The position numbers and the translations under genes were made by a program. The notes beneath the pieces are model-generated. The model ran no database searches, had not been told where the DNA came from, and saw nothing but the letters and a program-made list of their open reading frames with translations. Shown piece by piece: positions 16,223 through 24,784 of a DNA stretch of 64,000 nucleotides (positions are counted from its first letter, which is position 1; the number at the start of each line of letters is the position of its first letter). The DNA is from G963676095 sp963676095 (GTDB lineage Bacteria; Bacteroidota; Bacteroidia; Bacteroidales; Prolixibacteraceae), in assembly GCA_963676095.1 (NCBI GenBank), contig OY781040.1, positions 6,138,001 through 6,202,000 on the forward strand. Reading direction: 5' to 3'.

Positions 16223-17225
16223 GCAATCTTACAACCATGGCATATACGCTGGGCTTATAACCCAATATGTTGATTATAAGCGTTCTCTTGGTTTCAAAAT
16301 GGAGGACATTGGCAAACGCCTTCGCCGTTTTGACAGACTTACAATAGAGAGAAAAGAAACAAAGATTGGGATATCAAAGGACCTTTTCGATGCATGGATT
16401 GCTCCATTTCCTTTGGAGTCGGAATGTAACAGGTACAGCAGGATAAGTATTCTGAGAGGCTTTTCCGCGTATCTTCAGCTTACCGGATATGACTCCTATA
16501 TACCAAGAATGCCCAGATACAAGTCGGTTTTTACTCCGCACATCTACACACGAGAGGAAATGTCAGCCATCTTCAGGGAATGTGATAAGTTGTTTGTACA
16601 TCGCCACTATATGTATTCCGTCAAATGCGTCATGCCCTGCCTGGTAAGATTGCTTTACGGAACTGGCATACGCATAGGAGAAGCCTTGAAGTTGACACAC
16701 AATGACGTTGACCTGAGCAACGGAATACTCATCTTACGTGAATGCAAAAACGGACAAGACAGGATTGTGCCAATGTCGTTATCGTTGAGGGAAGTATGTA
16801 AGGATTATGTTGCCTATAAGCAGACACAGGAAATCTCCCTTGGACCGGACAAGCCTTTCTTTACGGCTGCTGACGGCACAAGATGCAAGGCTTGTACCAT
16901 ATACGAGAACTTTCGAACGATTCTTTTCCGTGCAGGAATAGGACATGGTGGTAGAGGAAAGGGTCCGCGCCTGCATGACCTTCGTCATACATTTTGTGTG
17001 AATGCCTTCGTAAAGATGTCTGAATCGGGGCAGGATTTATATTACTCCATGCCGATACTGATGACTTATATGGGGCACCGGTCATTAGAAGCTACAAATC
17101 GTTATGTCAGAATCACAGAGGAAATGTATCCCAACCTGCTAAAGAAAGTGGATGAGGCATACAAATATGTTTTCCCCGAGATCGGAATAGAACTCTTAAA
17201 TGACTACGAACATGAAACCGACTGA
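16203..17225 (+). CDS. ritB: RIT tyrosine recombinase B
   Basis: Second recombinase of the trio, 340 residues from ATG 16203; ATG 16215 is equally possible. N-terminal core-binding domain (ITQYVDYKRSLGFKMEDIGKR), then the catalytic domain: GTGIRIGEALKL with the first Arg, Lys in the beta-hairpin (RECKNGQDRIVPM), HDLRHTFCVNAF, and MGHRSLEATNRYVR with the nucleophile Tyr. The pentad looks complete. It overlaps ritA by 20 bases and ritC by 26 bases, the tight coupling typical of RIT elements. Confidence 0.9.
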   Translation: MKNSMSEQSYNHGIYAGLITQYVDYKRSLGFKMEDIGKRLRRFDRLTIERKETKIGISKDLFDAWIAPFPLESECNRYSRISILRGFSAYLQLTGYDSYIPRMPRYKSVFTPHIYTREEMSAIFRECDKLFVHRHYMYSVKCVMPCLVRLLYGTGIRIGEALKLTHNDVDLSNGILILRECKNGQDRIVPMSLSLREVCKDYVAYKQTQEISLGPDKPFFTAADGTRCKACTIYENFRTILFRAGIGHGGRGKGPRLHDLRHTFCVNAFVKMSESGQDLYYSMPILMTYMGHRSLEATNRYVRITEEMYPNLLKKVDEAYKYVFPEIGIELLNDYEHETD

Positions 17226-18237
17226 TTTTGCAAAAGCTGTAACGGACTTCCTTGGACAGTACCTTCCAGTGGAGTGTGGCATGTCGCACAATACAGTGGT
17301 GACATATAGTATCACGTTCACCCTCTTCCTCGATTTTATGTGCATGGAAGAACTTATAAAACCGGAGAGAATCTACTTGAAGGATATCACAAAAGACCAA
17401 ATCATAAGGTTTCTTGAATGGCTGGAACATGAAAGGAAGTGTGGCATATCCACGAGAAATGCAAGGCTTGGGGCTATTCATTCTTTTTTCAGGTATCTTC
17501 AATACAGAAGTATAGACGGATTGGCAAAATGGCAGGAGATCATGTCGGTCAAATACAAAAAATCACCCGCACCGGACATGGCATACCTCACGATTGAAGG
17601 AGTAAAACTGCTGCTAAGGCAGCCGGATCTAAATACAAGATTAGGAAGGCGGGACTTTGCCATGCTTGGACTGCTTTATGACAGTGGCGCAAGGGTACAA
17701 GAGTTGATTGACCTGACACCATCCAGCTTTCGCTTCGAAGATACAACAACAATACGGCTATGCGGTAAAGGAAATAAGGTGCGTATAGTACCACTCTCAA
17801 CAAATCAAGTAAGGAACCTGAAACAATATATGGCTGAAAACAGACTTCTACTCACCGCCTATAGGGAGCATCCTCTGTTTCCCAATCCTCAGGGGAACAA
17901 GTTGAGCAGAATGGCGATACTCAATATCGTCAAGAAATATGCTGATATAGCTAAGGCTAAATCACCAGAATTAATACCGGATGGCATAGGATGCCACTCT
18001 TTGCGCCACTCCAAAGCCATGCATCTGCTTGAGGCTGATATAAATATTGTGTATATCAGAGACTTTCTTGGGCACTCCTCTACTGCGACAACCGAAGTAT
18101 ATGCAAGAGCCAGCGAAAAGAAAAAGCAAGAGGCTTTGTCAAAACTTGATCCGGGAATCATAAAAAATGGGAAAACTTCCTGGCAGAAAAATAAGGAGTT
18201 GATGAATTATCTGAAAGATATGCAACGAAAATACTGA
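17200..18237 (+). CDS. ritC: RIT tyrosine recombinase C
   Basis: Third recombinase of the trio, 345 residues from ATG 17200 (ATG 17212, MKPTDF, is an alternative). The N-terminal SAM-like domain includes FLDFMCMEELIKPERIYLKDIT and FLEWLEHERKCGISTRNARLGAIHSFFRYL. Catalytic residues: Arg in YDSGARVQELIDL, CGKGNKVRIVPL, HSLRHSKAMHLL, and LGHSSTATTEVYAR with the Tyr. Complete pentad. It overlaps ritB and is followed by about 135 bases of non-coding, repeat-rich right end. Confidence 0.9.
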   Translation: MTTNMKPTDFAKAVTDFLGQYLPVECGMSHNTVVTYSITFTLFLDFMCMEELIKPERIYLKDITKDQIIRFLEWLEHERKCGISTRNARLGAIHSFFRYLQYRSIDGLAKWQEIMSVKYKKSPAPDMAYLTIEGVKLLLRQPDLNTRLGRRDFAMLGLLYDSGARVQELIDLTPSSFRFEDTTTIRLCGKGNKVRIVPLSTNQVRNLKQYMAENRLLLTAYREHPLFPNPQGNKLSRMAILNIVKKYADIAKAKSPELIPDGIGCHSLRHSKAMHLLEADINIVYIRDFLGHSSTATTEVYARASEKKKQEALSKLDPGIIKNGKTSWQKNKELMNYLKDMQRKY

Positions 18238-18317
18238 TTTATTATGTAGAGTTTGTTGAGTCTATTTTTTTGATACATACCTTTGGCATACAATATGCTA
18301 TATAATATAGACTTGAA

Positions 18318-18346
18318 CAAACTTTACATATCTTAAACCTTTACAT
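18318..18346. repeat. RIT right inverted repeat
   Basis: On the reverse strand it starts TATGTAAAGGT and ends AGATATGTAAAGTT, the inverted partner of 14835-14862. Outside it, towards the broken host gene, are a further TTACATAA (reverse strand) and CTTTGCATAA (18365-18374). Copies of both also occur inside the left end (14916-14925 and 14931-14938). Confidence 0.72.
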
Positions 18347-18372
18347 ACATGCTTTTATGTAATTCTTTGCAT

Positions 18373-19215
18373 AAAACTGCATTGATTATAGTTTCTTTAA
18401 ATGCAGTTTCCGGTATTTCTCATAACTCAATTCTTGGATCTGATCCCTTTATTTCATATCGTATGTCTAGTTTTCCCTTTAGCCATTGTATTGCCTGTTT
18501 ATATTGACTCATTAAAGGCCCCCCCATATACTTTATCGTCCAGTATCTGAGTCTTGTTTGTTCCTTCAAAGGCAACGCATCTTATGACGGCTTTCTCTAT
18601 ATAATTTTCCGGATGTAATCCGAAAAAAAGAACGCCTCCGTTTTTGAACTTGCCTGCAGATGTCAATAATTTCAAATTTTTTATAATTTGATCTGTACTG
18701 ACTGAATGATATAGTCCCGAGGATAGTCGAAACTCTTCAAAGTAATTTTTATCCAGGTCATTATTGGGGGCAAAGTCAGCACAAGGGCATTCATCAAAAT
18801 AGATCCGGTCAGATTGCTGAAAAAAATCTCTCATTTGTTATACTGATGTGATTTTTTGTGAATTTGGACCTTGACGAACGTATATTGCGCCTGATAAAGT
18901 ATATGGCTTTTGTGGTCCGGAGGAAACTTCGATAACCCGGACTTCTTTACCTTCAACATTTACCTGATAAAAAGGACAATGAATATGAGGATTGATTTCA
19001 TCCAGCGAATTCTGAATAGCAGAACGTTTATTGTTGTTGATATTAATTCCTTGAATTACACTACTTTCATTAACACCGAGGAGTAAGACACCTCCCGCCG
19101 CATTGGAAAAAGCACAAACTTCTTCTGAAAGTTCTTTTACCTTAGCCGGCACAAGGATTTTAAATTCGGCATTGTATCCTTCTCCACTTTCTACAATACT
19201 TTTTATGTCCTCTTG
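18373..19215 (-). pseudogene. AlbA/RecG-like (COG2865) gene, N-terminal fragment with three lesions
   Basis: The reverse strand encodes the N-terminal AlbA_2 (Schlafen-like) domain: TQEDIKSIVESGEGYNAEFK, FSNAAGGVLLLGV, IYVRQGPNSQKITSV, then IKNLKLLTSAGKFKNGGVLFFG and, at the end, EIPETAFKETIINAVL. The frame is broken by an in-frame TAA at 18838-18840, a one-base excess in the C7 run at 18519-18525 (repair restores VYGGPLMSQYKQA) and a TGA at 18420-18422. The 3' end abuts the RIT element, and the 5' end is cut by the IS element's inverted repeat at 19216. Whatever its role in life (DNA-binding regulator with ATPase fold), it is dead here. Confidence 0.85.
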
Positions 19216-21382
19216 TGTTAACCCAACTTGCAGTTAATCGGAACGGAATTGTTGCTTTTCAATGAATTGGCAATTTTCGAGTTCGGATTTGTGTACTACG
19301 GATTTTCGTTTTACGAAAGGGGCATATTTATATTTTAGGGCATCATAAAGTTTTCTCACCTGCCCGTTTGGCTCAGAACAACGTCGTATTATGATCACTT
19401 CTTCAAGATTGTTTTGTGCCAAAGTGGTAACCACTTTTTGCGTGTTCATCGTTCTTACAATCTCTCGCCAGCCACTATGGATGCCTTCTTGTTTTAGTTG
19501 GTAACGGACGGTGTTTACCACCCAATAGGCCAACAGCCCCAGGTGAAGATGGGCCATCGTGTTTTCATCTTTTTGATGATAGATGGGCCGCAGGTCAAGA
19601 TCAGTTTTCAGGACCCGGAACGAGGCTTCGATTTCGCGAATCGTGTTATAAAATTGCCATATATCTTCTTCCTTTCGGGCCTGAAGCGATGTTCGCAAGA
19701 AGTAAACCCCGCTGCGGGCGTTGATGTCAATTCCTTCTTTAACCGTCCATTTAATGGAGCTTACAATCCGCTTTTTCTCATTGCCCGGCTGGGTCTCTTT
19801 TTTCTTCCGTTTTGGTTCGGGCTGGTCGTACACTTGTGTTTCAATGTCGAAGTACCGCCCAATGGAAGGGTATTTTTGCTTTAACCGCCCGATGCGCTGG
19901 TGTACTTTGTCCTCTTGTTTTACCCCACCTTTTTTGCCCAGGCTGTCAGCGATCTGCTGCAGGCCGGCTTAAAAGCGTGACCGGAACTGCTCGTTCATAG
20001 AACGTTCTTTCAACTCTTTGGAGTGGCTTTCGACTTTAAGATAATAATCCGTATTACGTGCTGAACTGACCTGGCACAATTCTATCTTCTGTTTCCGGTT
20101 GTCGGTCACAGTGAAGGCTGTTGACCCTGCCTCCATGTTATATGTCTTTAAATTCGAGCGGCTCACGCACAGGTAATCATAGCCGTTGTCCAGTATCATC
20201 TTCAGGTTCTCGTCGGTGGCAATGCCTGCGTCGATGACAACCAGTGCTTTTTTTGCAGATAAAGAGGTGTTGATGCGCAATTTTCGGATCATCCCCTCCA
20301 ATGTTTTGCTGTCAGCCATGTTCCCTTCCAAAATGGAAGAGTATTTGATAAAACCTTCCGGGTTAATCACCAGCCCAAGCACAACCAGTTTGGCTTCGCT
20401 GCGTTTTTCCTTGCTTCGCCCATATTTTGCCAGTTGGCTGACCTGTTTACGGCCTTCAAAATAAGTGTTGGTCAAATCGTAAAGCAGGATCTTATCCTGA
20501 ATGTCAAACAACTCGTTGGTGCGCACGGACAAATGTTGTTCCAAGGCGTCTTTTGCAGCATACAGTTTTCTTGATATGGCATACAACCGGTCTTTGGTAA
20601 TTTGCCCGGCGTCGTACCCGGTAACTTCGCATACCGCCGAGTTTTCCCTGATCCACCGGACCGTTTCCAGTTCCGAGGCCGGGTAAACTGCCCGGCTGAT
20701 GATGTGGGTCTGGGCCAGTCTGACATGGTCTTCACTCCACCCAAGGCTTTCTAAAAAAGGCGCTATCTGCAACTGGCGCATGGCCTGGCAGGACAACCAT
20801 TCGACACCGATCTCGCGCACCTCTTTGTGGCGGATACTGTTCAGATCAATCAGTTGCAGCTCCCTACCGTTCCGGTTTGCTTTTTTATCCTTTTTTTCAA
20901 CAAACACATCAATGCGTTTTTCGGCAACCATCCGACGGTAAAACTCATCGACATAGCCGATCACCGCCATGTCATCGGTGTAAGGAAGTTCGAACAGCGG
21001 GTTGTCCAGGTTGGCCACTTTAGCGGTCAGTATTTTCTGGATCTGGTTGAGTTGGTCGGTGGTCAGATCGTCCAGATAACCTGCATTCAAAATAGTCCGG
21101 TGGCATACCCTGTCATCGTGATTACGATAACTTTCAACTAACCGGTAATAGCCCGAATAGATTCCCGTAGCCGGGTTGGTGCGCATGGAGACTTTGAAAT
21201 ACATGGCCGCAAATTACAATCTAATTGGCTGAGAACCAATACCCCCCTGAGGACTACAAATGAAAATCAGAAAATATTGTGTCTGAATACCAGCCACTTA
21301 CATGATAAAACCCTTCGAAATAGCTCCATTTTTACCCGACTTTTCTGTATCTTTTTTGAAAACCACGCAAGTTGGGTTAACA
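19216..21382 (-). mobile_element. IS1634-family insertion sequence, 2.17 kb
   Basis: Bounded by perfect 16-bp inverted repeats: TGTTAACCCAACTTGC at 19216-19231 and its reverse complement at 21367-21382. It contains one long transposase reading leftward. The left end cuts the start of the COG2865 pseudogene; the right end lies 35 bases from the stop of the acyl-CoA synthetase gene. No target duplication is obvious in the flanks (CTCTTG against TTTTTT), so flanking DNA may have been deleted after insertion. Confidence 0.85.
19234..21204 (-). pseudogene. IS1634-family transposase with one in-frame stop
   Basis: A DDE transposase of about 656 codons (COG5421 type). The first 411 codons from ATG 21204 include LLYDLTNTYFEGRK, LVVLGLVINPEGFI, LEGNMADSKTL and ALVVIDAGIATDENL; they end at a TAA at 19971-19969. 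The same frame continues directly with AGLQQIADSLGKKGG, then RSGVYFLRTSL, YNTIREIEASFRVLKTDLDLRPIYH and ends at 19234. A single base change, probably a sense codon such as GAA to TAA, explains the break. It is therefore recently disabled rather than truncated. Stop read-through cannot be excluded. Confidence 0.88.
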
Positions 21383-21417
21383 TTTTTTTTGTTATTTTAT
21401 TATCAATCGTATGGTGA

Positions 21418-23325
21418 TTACTCATTCCACTTTGAGATAGCATCAATATTCCGTCGATTAATGATATTTTTTGCTTCAGCTGTATATAAGAATTCGAGCT
21501 CTTCCGCGAAGTATTCTGTAATTCTTCCCCTAACCATCTTCATGGTCGAGTTGAGCAAATGATTTTGTTCTGTGAAAGCTTCCGGCAACACAGCCATAGT
21601 AGTAGGAAGCCAGCGTTCAGGGAACATGTCTGCAAACTGTCCTCCTTTTTTATATTGATCGATTTCAGATTGTAAAAGGTTAAGGCTTTCCTCGTGCCCT
21701 TTTTCTGTACCGGGGGTGAACCCTTTTGCATTTACAAGCCGGTTTATTGCCTGAATGTTCGGAACAATTAGTCCTGAGGTATAGGCATTTTGATTATTGT
21801 ACAGCATACACTGGTCAATCAGGGATGACTGGTCTACGATGGCTTCTTCAATCCCTTCAGGACTGAATTTTTCTCCGTCATTTCCTATCAGCAGGCTTTT
21901 AAATCGGCCCATAACATAAAGAAATCCGTCTTTGTCCATATACCCCATATCACCGGTATGGAGCCATCCGTCGATAATGGTTTCTTCTGTGGCCTTCATG
22001 TTTTTCCAGTAACCGCGCATCACGTTGTCTCCTCTGATGATGATTTCTCCTTTTTCCCCGGCTGGCATTTCTTCTCCTTCTTCATTTACGATCTTCAGCT
22101 CCATATATTTAACCAATCTGCCGGAAGAACCAAACTTGACGGCATGCAGTGCATTGGACGAAATGACCGGAGAGGCTTCAGAAAGGCCATATCCCTGGCA
22201 CATCGGGATACCAATAGCATAGAAAAAGCGTTGGAGTTCTGTATCCAAAAGTGCACCTCCTCCAATAAAGAACTTAAGTTTACCTCCGAAGTTATCACGT
22301 ATTTTCGAGAACAGGATTTTGTCATATAAGGCGATCAGCGGCTTATAAAGTACGCGAAACCCTTTTCCTTTATTATATCCAATACCGTTATATATATAAG
22401 CCATTTTCAGGGCATGCTGGAAAAGCTTTTCTGTTTTTTGACCCTTTTGCCGGATGGCTGCCTCGATATTCTTACGGAAGTTTTTTGCCAGGGCGGGGAC
22501 GCTCATTAAAAGATCCGGCTGAATTTCCCTGATATTTTTGGGAATATTTTTCAGCGTTTCCATCGGAGTCTTTCCATTTTCCAGAGAGGCGATGCTTGCC
22601 CCGTTATACATCAGGCAATACAGGCAGGCCGTATGGGCAAAGGCATGGTCCCATGGAAGTAAGGTAAGTGTTTTCCATTCAGAAGTGATTTTCATCAGTG
22701 TGTTCGACTGGACAGCATTGGTTGCATAATTCAGATGCGAGAGCATGATCCCTTTTGGGTCGGCTGTTGTACCTGAGGTATAGGAGATATTGGCCAGATC
22801 GTCAGGCCCGACAGATTGATAAGCCTTTTCTGCAAGATGATTGTTCTCCCGGAGGAATGTTTTTCCTTCTTCGATGATGTCATCATAAAGCAAATCGTTT
22901 TCCCCTGGATCCTGTTTGTCGTCCAGGTAGATAACTTTTTCAAGCGAGCTGATCTCATTCCTGATTTCTTCTACTTTTTGAGCCTGTCCGGCAGATGCAA
23001 TGACCATCCGGCTCCCGGAATGGTCCAGCCTGAATTTAAGTTCGGTTTTGGCATCAAGTTTTACCGATAACGGAACATTGACAGCTCCGGCATATAGTAT
23101 TCCCAGTTCACTGATCATCCACTGGTTCCTCCCTTCAGAAATAAGGCCTATCCGGTCGCCTTTTTGTATCCCGATCGATTGTAACCCTGCGGCAAATTGC
23201 AGGACCTGATTTCTTGCTTCACGGTAGGTTGTTCCCTGGTATTTCCCATCTTTTTTTTCCCAGAGGAAAATATTCTCCGGATAAGAACTGACACTTTTCT
23301 CGAATAATTCAATGATGGTTTTCAT
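21418..23325 (-). CDS. long-chain acyl-CoA synthetase (AMP-forming)
   Basis: Activates long-chain fatty acids to acyl-CoA through an acyl-adenylate; probably membrane-associated. 635 residues of the COG1022 FadD15-like branch. Adenylate-forming motifs: ISYTSGTTADPKGIMLSHLN near 182-201, FFIGGGALLDTELQRFF, GYGLSEASPVISSN near 380-393, and GWLHTGDMGYMDKDGFLYVMGRFK near 445-468 with the hinge. The family's long insertion between the P-loop and the GYG motif is present. It stands alone: IS DNA lies downstream and a spacer of nearly 200 bases upstream. Confidence 0.9.
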   Translation of the reverse strand: MKTIIELFEKSVSSYPENIFLWEKKDGKYQGTTYREARNQVLQFAAGLQSIGIQKGDRIGLISEGRNQWMISELGILYAGAVNVPLSVKLDAKTELKFRLDHSGSRMVIASAGQAQKVEEIRNEISSLEKVIYLDDKQDPGENDLLYDDIIEEGKTFLRENNHLAEKAYQSVGPDDLANISYTSGTTADPKGIMLSHLNYATNAVQSNTLMKITSEWKTLTLLPWDHAFAHTACLYCLMYNGASIASLENGKTPMETLKNIPKNIREIQPDLLMSVPALAKNFRKNIEAAIRQKGQKTEKLFQHALKMAYIYNGIGYNKGKGFRVLYKPLIALYDKILFSKIRDNFGGKLKFFIGGGALLDTELQRFFYAIGIPMCQGYGLSEASPVISSNALHAVKFGSSGRLVKYMELKIVNEEGEEMPAGEKGEIIIRGDNVMRGYWKNMKATEETIIDGWLHTGDMGYMDKDGFLYVMGRFKSLLIGNDGEKFSPEGIEEAIVDQSSLIDQCMLYNNQNAYTSGLIVPNIQAINRLVNAKGFTPGTEKGHEESLNLLQSEIDQYKKGGQFADMFPERWLPTTMAVLPEAFTEQNHLLNSTMKMVRGRITEYFAEELEFLYTAEAKNIINRRNIDAISKWNE

Positions 23326-23446
23326 AAGTTTTGTTCTAAGATGCTCTCAAAAGTAAGAAAAATAAGAGAAAAAGGTCATCCAGCGAAGAATACAGCTTTT
23401 TTAGCTTAACTAGGCTTTTCCCGGCAAGTGTATTTCGCCTTTAAAT

Positions 23447-23480
23447 AAAAAGAAGCCAGGCGATGACCTGGCTTCTTTTT
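23447..23480. terminator. bidirectional terminator after galM
   Basis: AAAAAGAAGCCAGG, loop CGATGA, CCTGGCTTCTTTTT: a perfect 14-bp stem with A and T tails. It lies 39 bases beyond the galM stop on the leftward strand. Confidence 0.88.
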
Positions 23481-23518
23481 ATTATGCTTTTTTATTGCTA
23501 ATCGATATCCCTTTCAGG

Positions 23519-24559
23519 CTATCCCAGTTGAAAAATTGTTGTCTGGGAATATTTTTCTTCCGGCCTTAATAGTGTTGATGGAAAATTTTCATAGTGGGGC
23601 GAATCCGGGAAATGCTGTGTTTCCATGGCGATGCCTGAATATTTTCCGAATTTTTTTACCCCGTCGATTGTTAATTCAGGGATCCAGTAACCGGTATAGA
23701 TCTGAATGCCGGGCTGTGTTGTGTAAACTTTAACACTTCGCCCTGTTGCGCTTTCAGACAGGCATCCCGCATAAACCGGTTTGCTGCTCCCTTCATTTAA
23801 TACGAAGTTCTGGTCGTATCCTTCCGGAAGCTGGTCCAGATCTTTGGATATTTTTTTCCTGGTTGTAAAATCGAAAGCCGTTCCTGCAACGGGCAGGATC
23901 TTTCCTGTCGGGATCAGGTCGACCGATTCTGTAATTTTATCGGCTGCGAGTTCAAGCTCATGGTCAAGGATATCCCTTTTCCCACCGGTCAGGTTGAAAT
24001 AAGTGTGATTGGTCAGGTTAATGATGGTCGCCTTGTCGGTTTCAGCCTCATAAACAAGGGCGAAATTGTTTTCATTGTCAAGCGTGTATGTGCAGCTTAC
24101 CTTTAAGTTACCCGGATAACCTTCTTCTTTATCCTGGCTTAAATAAGATAATTTTAGTCCTACTTTTTCTTTTTCTTCAATTATTTCAGGAGTCCAGAGC
24201 CGGCGGTCAAAACCGGTTAACCCTCCGTGAAGGTGATTGGGGCCGTTATTGATTGCACCTTCATATCCGGTTCCGTCAATCGTGTATTTTCCTTTAGCAA
24301 TCCGGTTTCCGAAACGCCCGATTAATGCTCCGAAATACGGGTAATTGCTTAAATAAGCAGGGTTCAGGTAGTCTTCCAGTTTACTAAACCCACAAACGAC
24401 GTTGTCAGTTTTCCCGTCTTTATCCGGCATTTCCAGCGACGTTACAATTCCTCCGTAATTTGTAATACTGATAGTGATTTTATGATCATTCGACAATGTA
24501 AACAATTGTACTGTCTGACCTTCATCGGTCGCTCCGAAAGTTTTACTGGTTATTTTCAT
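23519..24559 (-). CDS. galM: aldose 1-epimerase (mutarotase)
   Basis: Interconverts alpha and beta anomers of galactose and other aldoses, feeding GalK. 346 residues: GRFGNRIAKGKYTIDG near 82-97, NHLHGGLTGFDRRLW near 108-122, catalytic His in NLTNHTYFNLTGG near 180-192 and catalytic Glu near the end in IAMETQHFPDSPH. No signal peptide is seen, so cytosolic, unlike many Bacteroidota mutarotases. It is divergent from the GntR-type regulator and shares its operator region, with a leftward TAAATTTG box at 24696-24689. A terminator follows. Confidence 0.92.
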   Translation of the reverse strand: MKITSKTFGATDEGQTVQLFTLSNDHKITISITNYGGIVTSLEMPDKDGKTDNVVCGFSKLEDYLNPAYLSNYPYFGALIGRFGNRIAKGKYTIDGTGYEGAINNGPNHLHGGLTGFDRRLWTPEIIEEKEKVGLKLSYLSQDKEEGYPGNLKVSCTYTLDNENNFALVYEAETDKATIINLTNHTYFNLTGGKRDILDHELELAADKITESVDLIPTGKILPVAGTAFDFTTRKKISKDLDQLPEGYDQNFVLNEGSSKPVYAGCLSESATGRSVKVYTTQPGIQIYTGYWIPELTIDGVKKFGKYSGIAMETQHFPDSPHYENFPSTLLRPEEKYSQTTIFQLG

Positions 24560-24688
24560 CCGAAAAAAATTTAGTTAATTTAAAATTGTTTTTAAGTTTA
24601 AAGTTTTTGTTCTTCAGTTGTCAATTATACTGTAATTTAGTATAGGTTTGCTTACCTCTGTCCGTTAAGCCATCCGGTATCAGCCTTA

Positions 24689-24696
24689 CAAATTTA
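24689..24696 (-). promoter_or_regulatory. candidate -7 box of galM
   Basis: TAAATTTG read leftward fits TAnnTTTG, 129 bases before the galM ATG. The regulator site at 24711-24726 falls where its -33 region would be. Confidence 0.4.
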
Positions 24697-24710
24697 ATTT
24701 ATTCTTTCGT

Positions 24711-24726
24711 ACTGGTGGGTACTGGT
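24711..24726. promoter_or_regulatory. GntR-type regulator site in the galM/regulator spacer
   Basis: On the reverse strand ACCAGTACCCACCAGT, two ACCAGT half-sites in direct repeat ten bases apart. The same 16 bases with one change occur before galK at 25982-25997. Likely binding site of the neighbouring GntR-type protein. Confidence 0.65.
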
Positions 24727-24749
24727 TGCTATTGTCTTTAATTTTTTTT

Positions 24750-24757
24750 TATTTTTG
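24750..24757 (+). promoter_or_regulatory. candidate -7 box of the GntR-type regulator
   Basis: TATTTTTG matches TAnnTTTG exactly. It overlaps the upstream TTG that could serve as a start codon at 24755, which argues for the later GTG at 24785 as the true start. Confidence 0.5.
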
Positions 24758-24784
24758 ATTTCCGAAACCTTACAGGAATATTTT

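Larger units (their letters stand above)
14831..18372 (+). mobile_element. RIT element (three overlapping tyrosine recombinases), about 3.5 kb
   Basis: Three consecutive, overlapping tyrosine-recombinase genes on one strand define the recombinase-in-trio class. The element splits a COG2865 gene. Ends are placed from the host gene: on the reverse strand the N-terminal fragment stops after INAVL (codon at 18375-18373) and the C-terminal fragment resumes at SHRDYY (codon at 14827-14825). Just inside lie long imperfect inverted repeats, 14835-14862 and 18318-18346, matching at 25 of 28 positions. The right end has about 20 extra bases outside its repeat, so the exact ends are uncertain by several bases. 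No cargo genes are present. Confidence 0.82.

Noticed and set aside
14976..18237. Phage integrase module or integron
   Set aside because: Three overlapping recombinases without phage genes, gene cassettes, attC sites or a tRNA target fit the RIT class instead.
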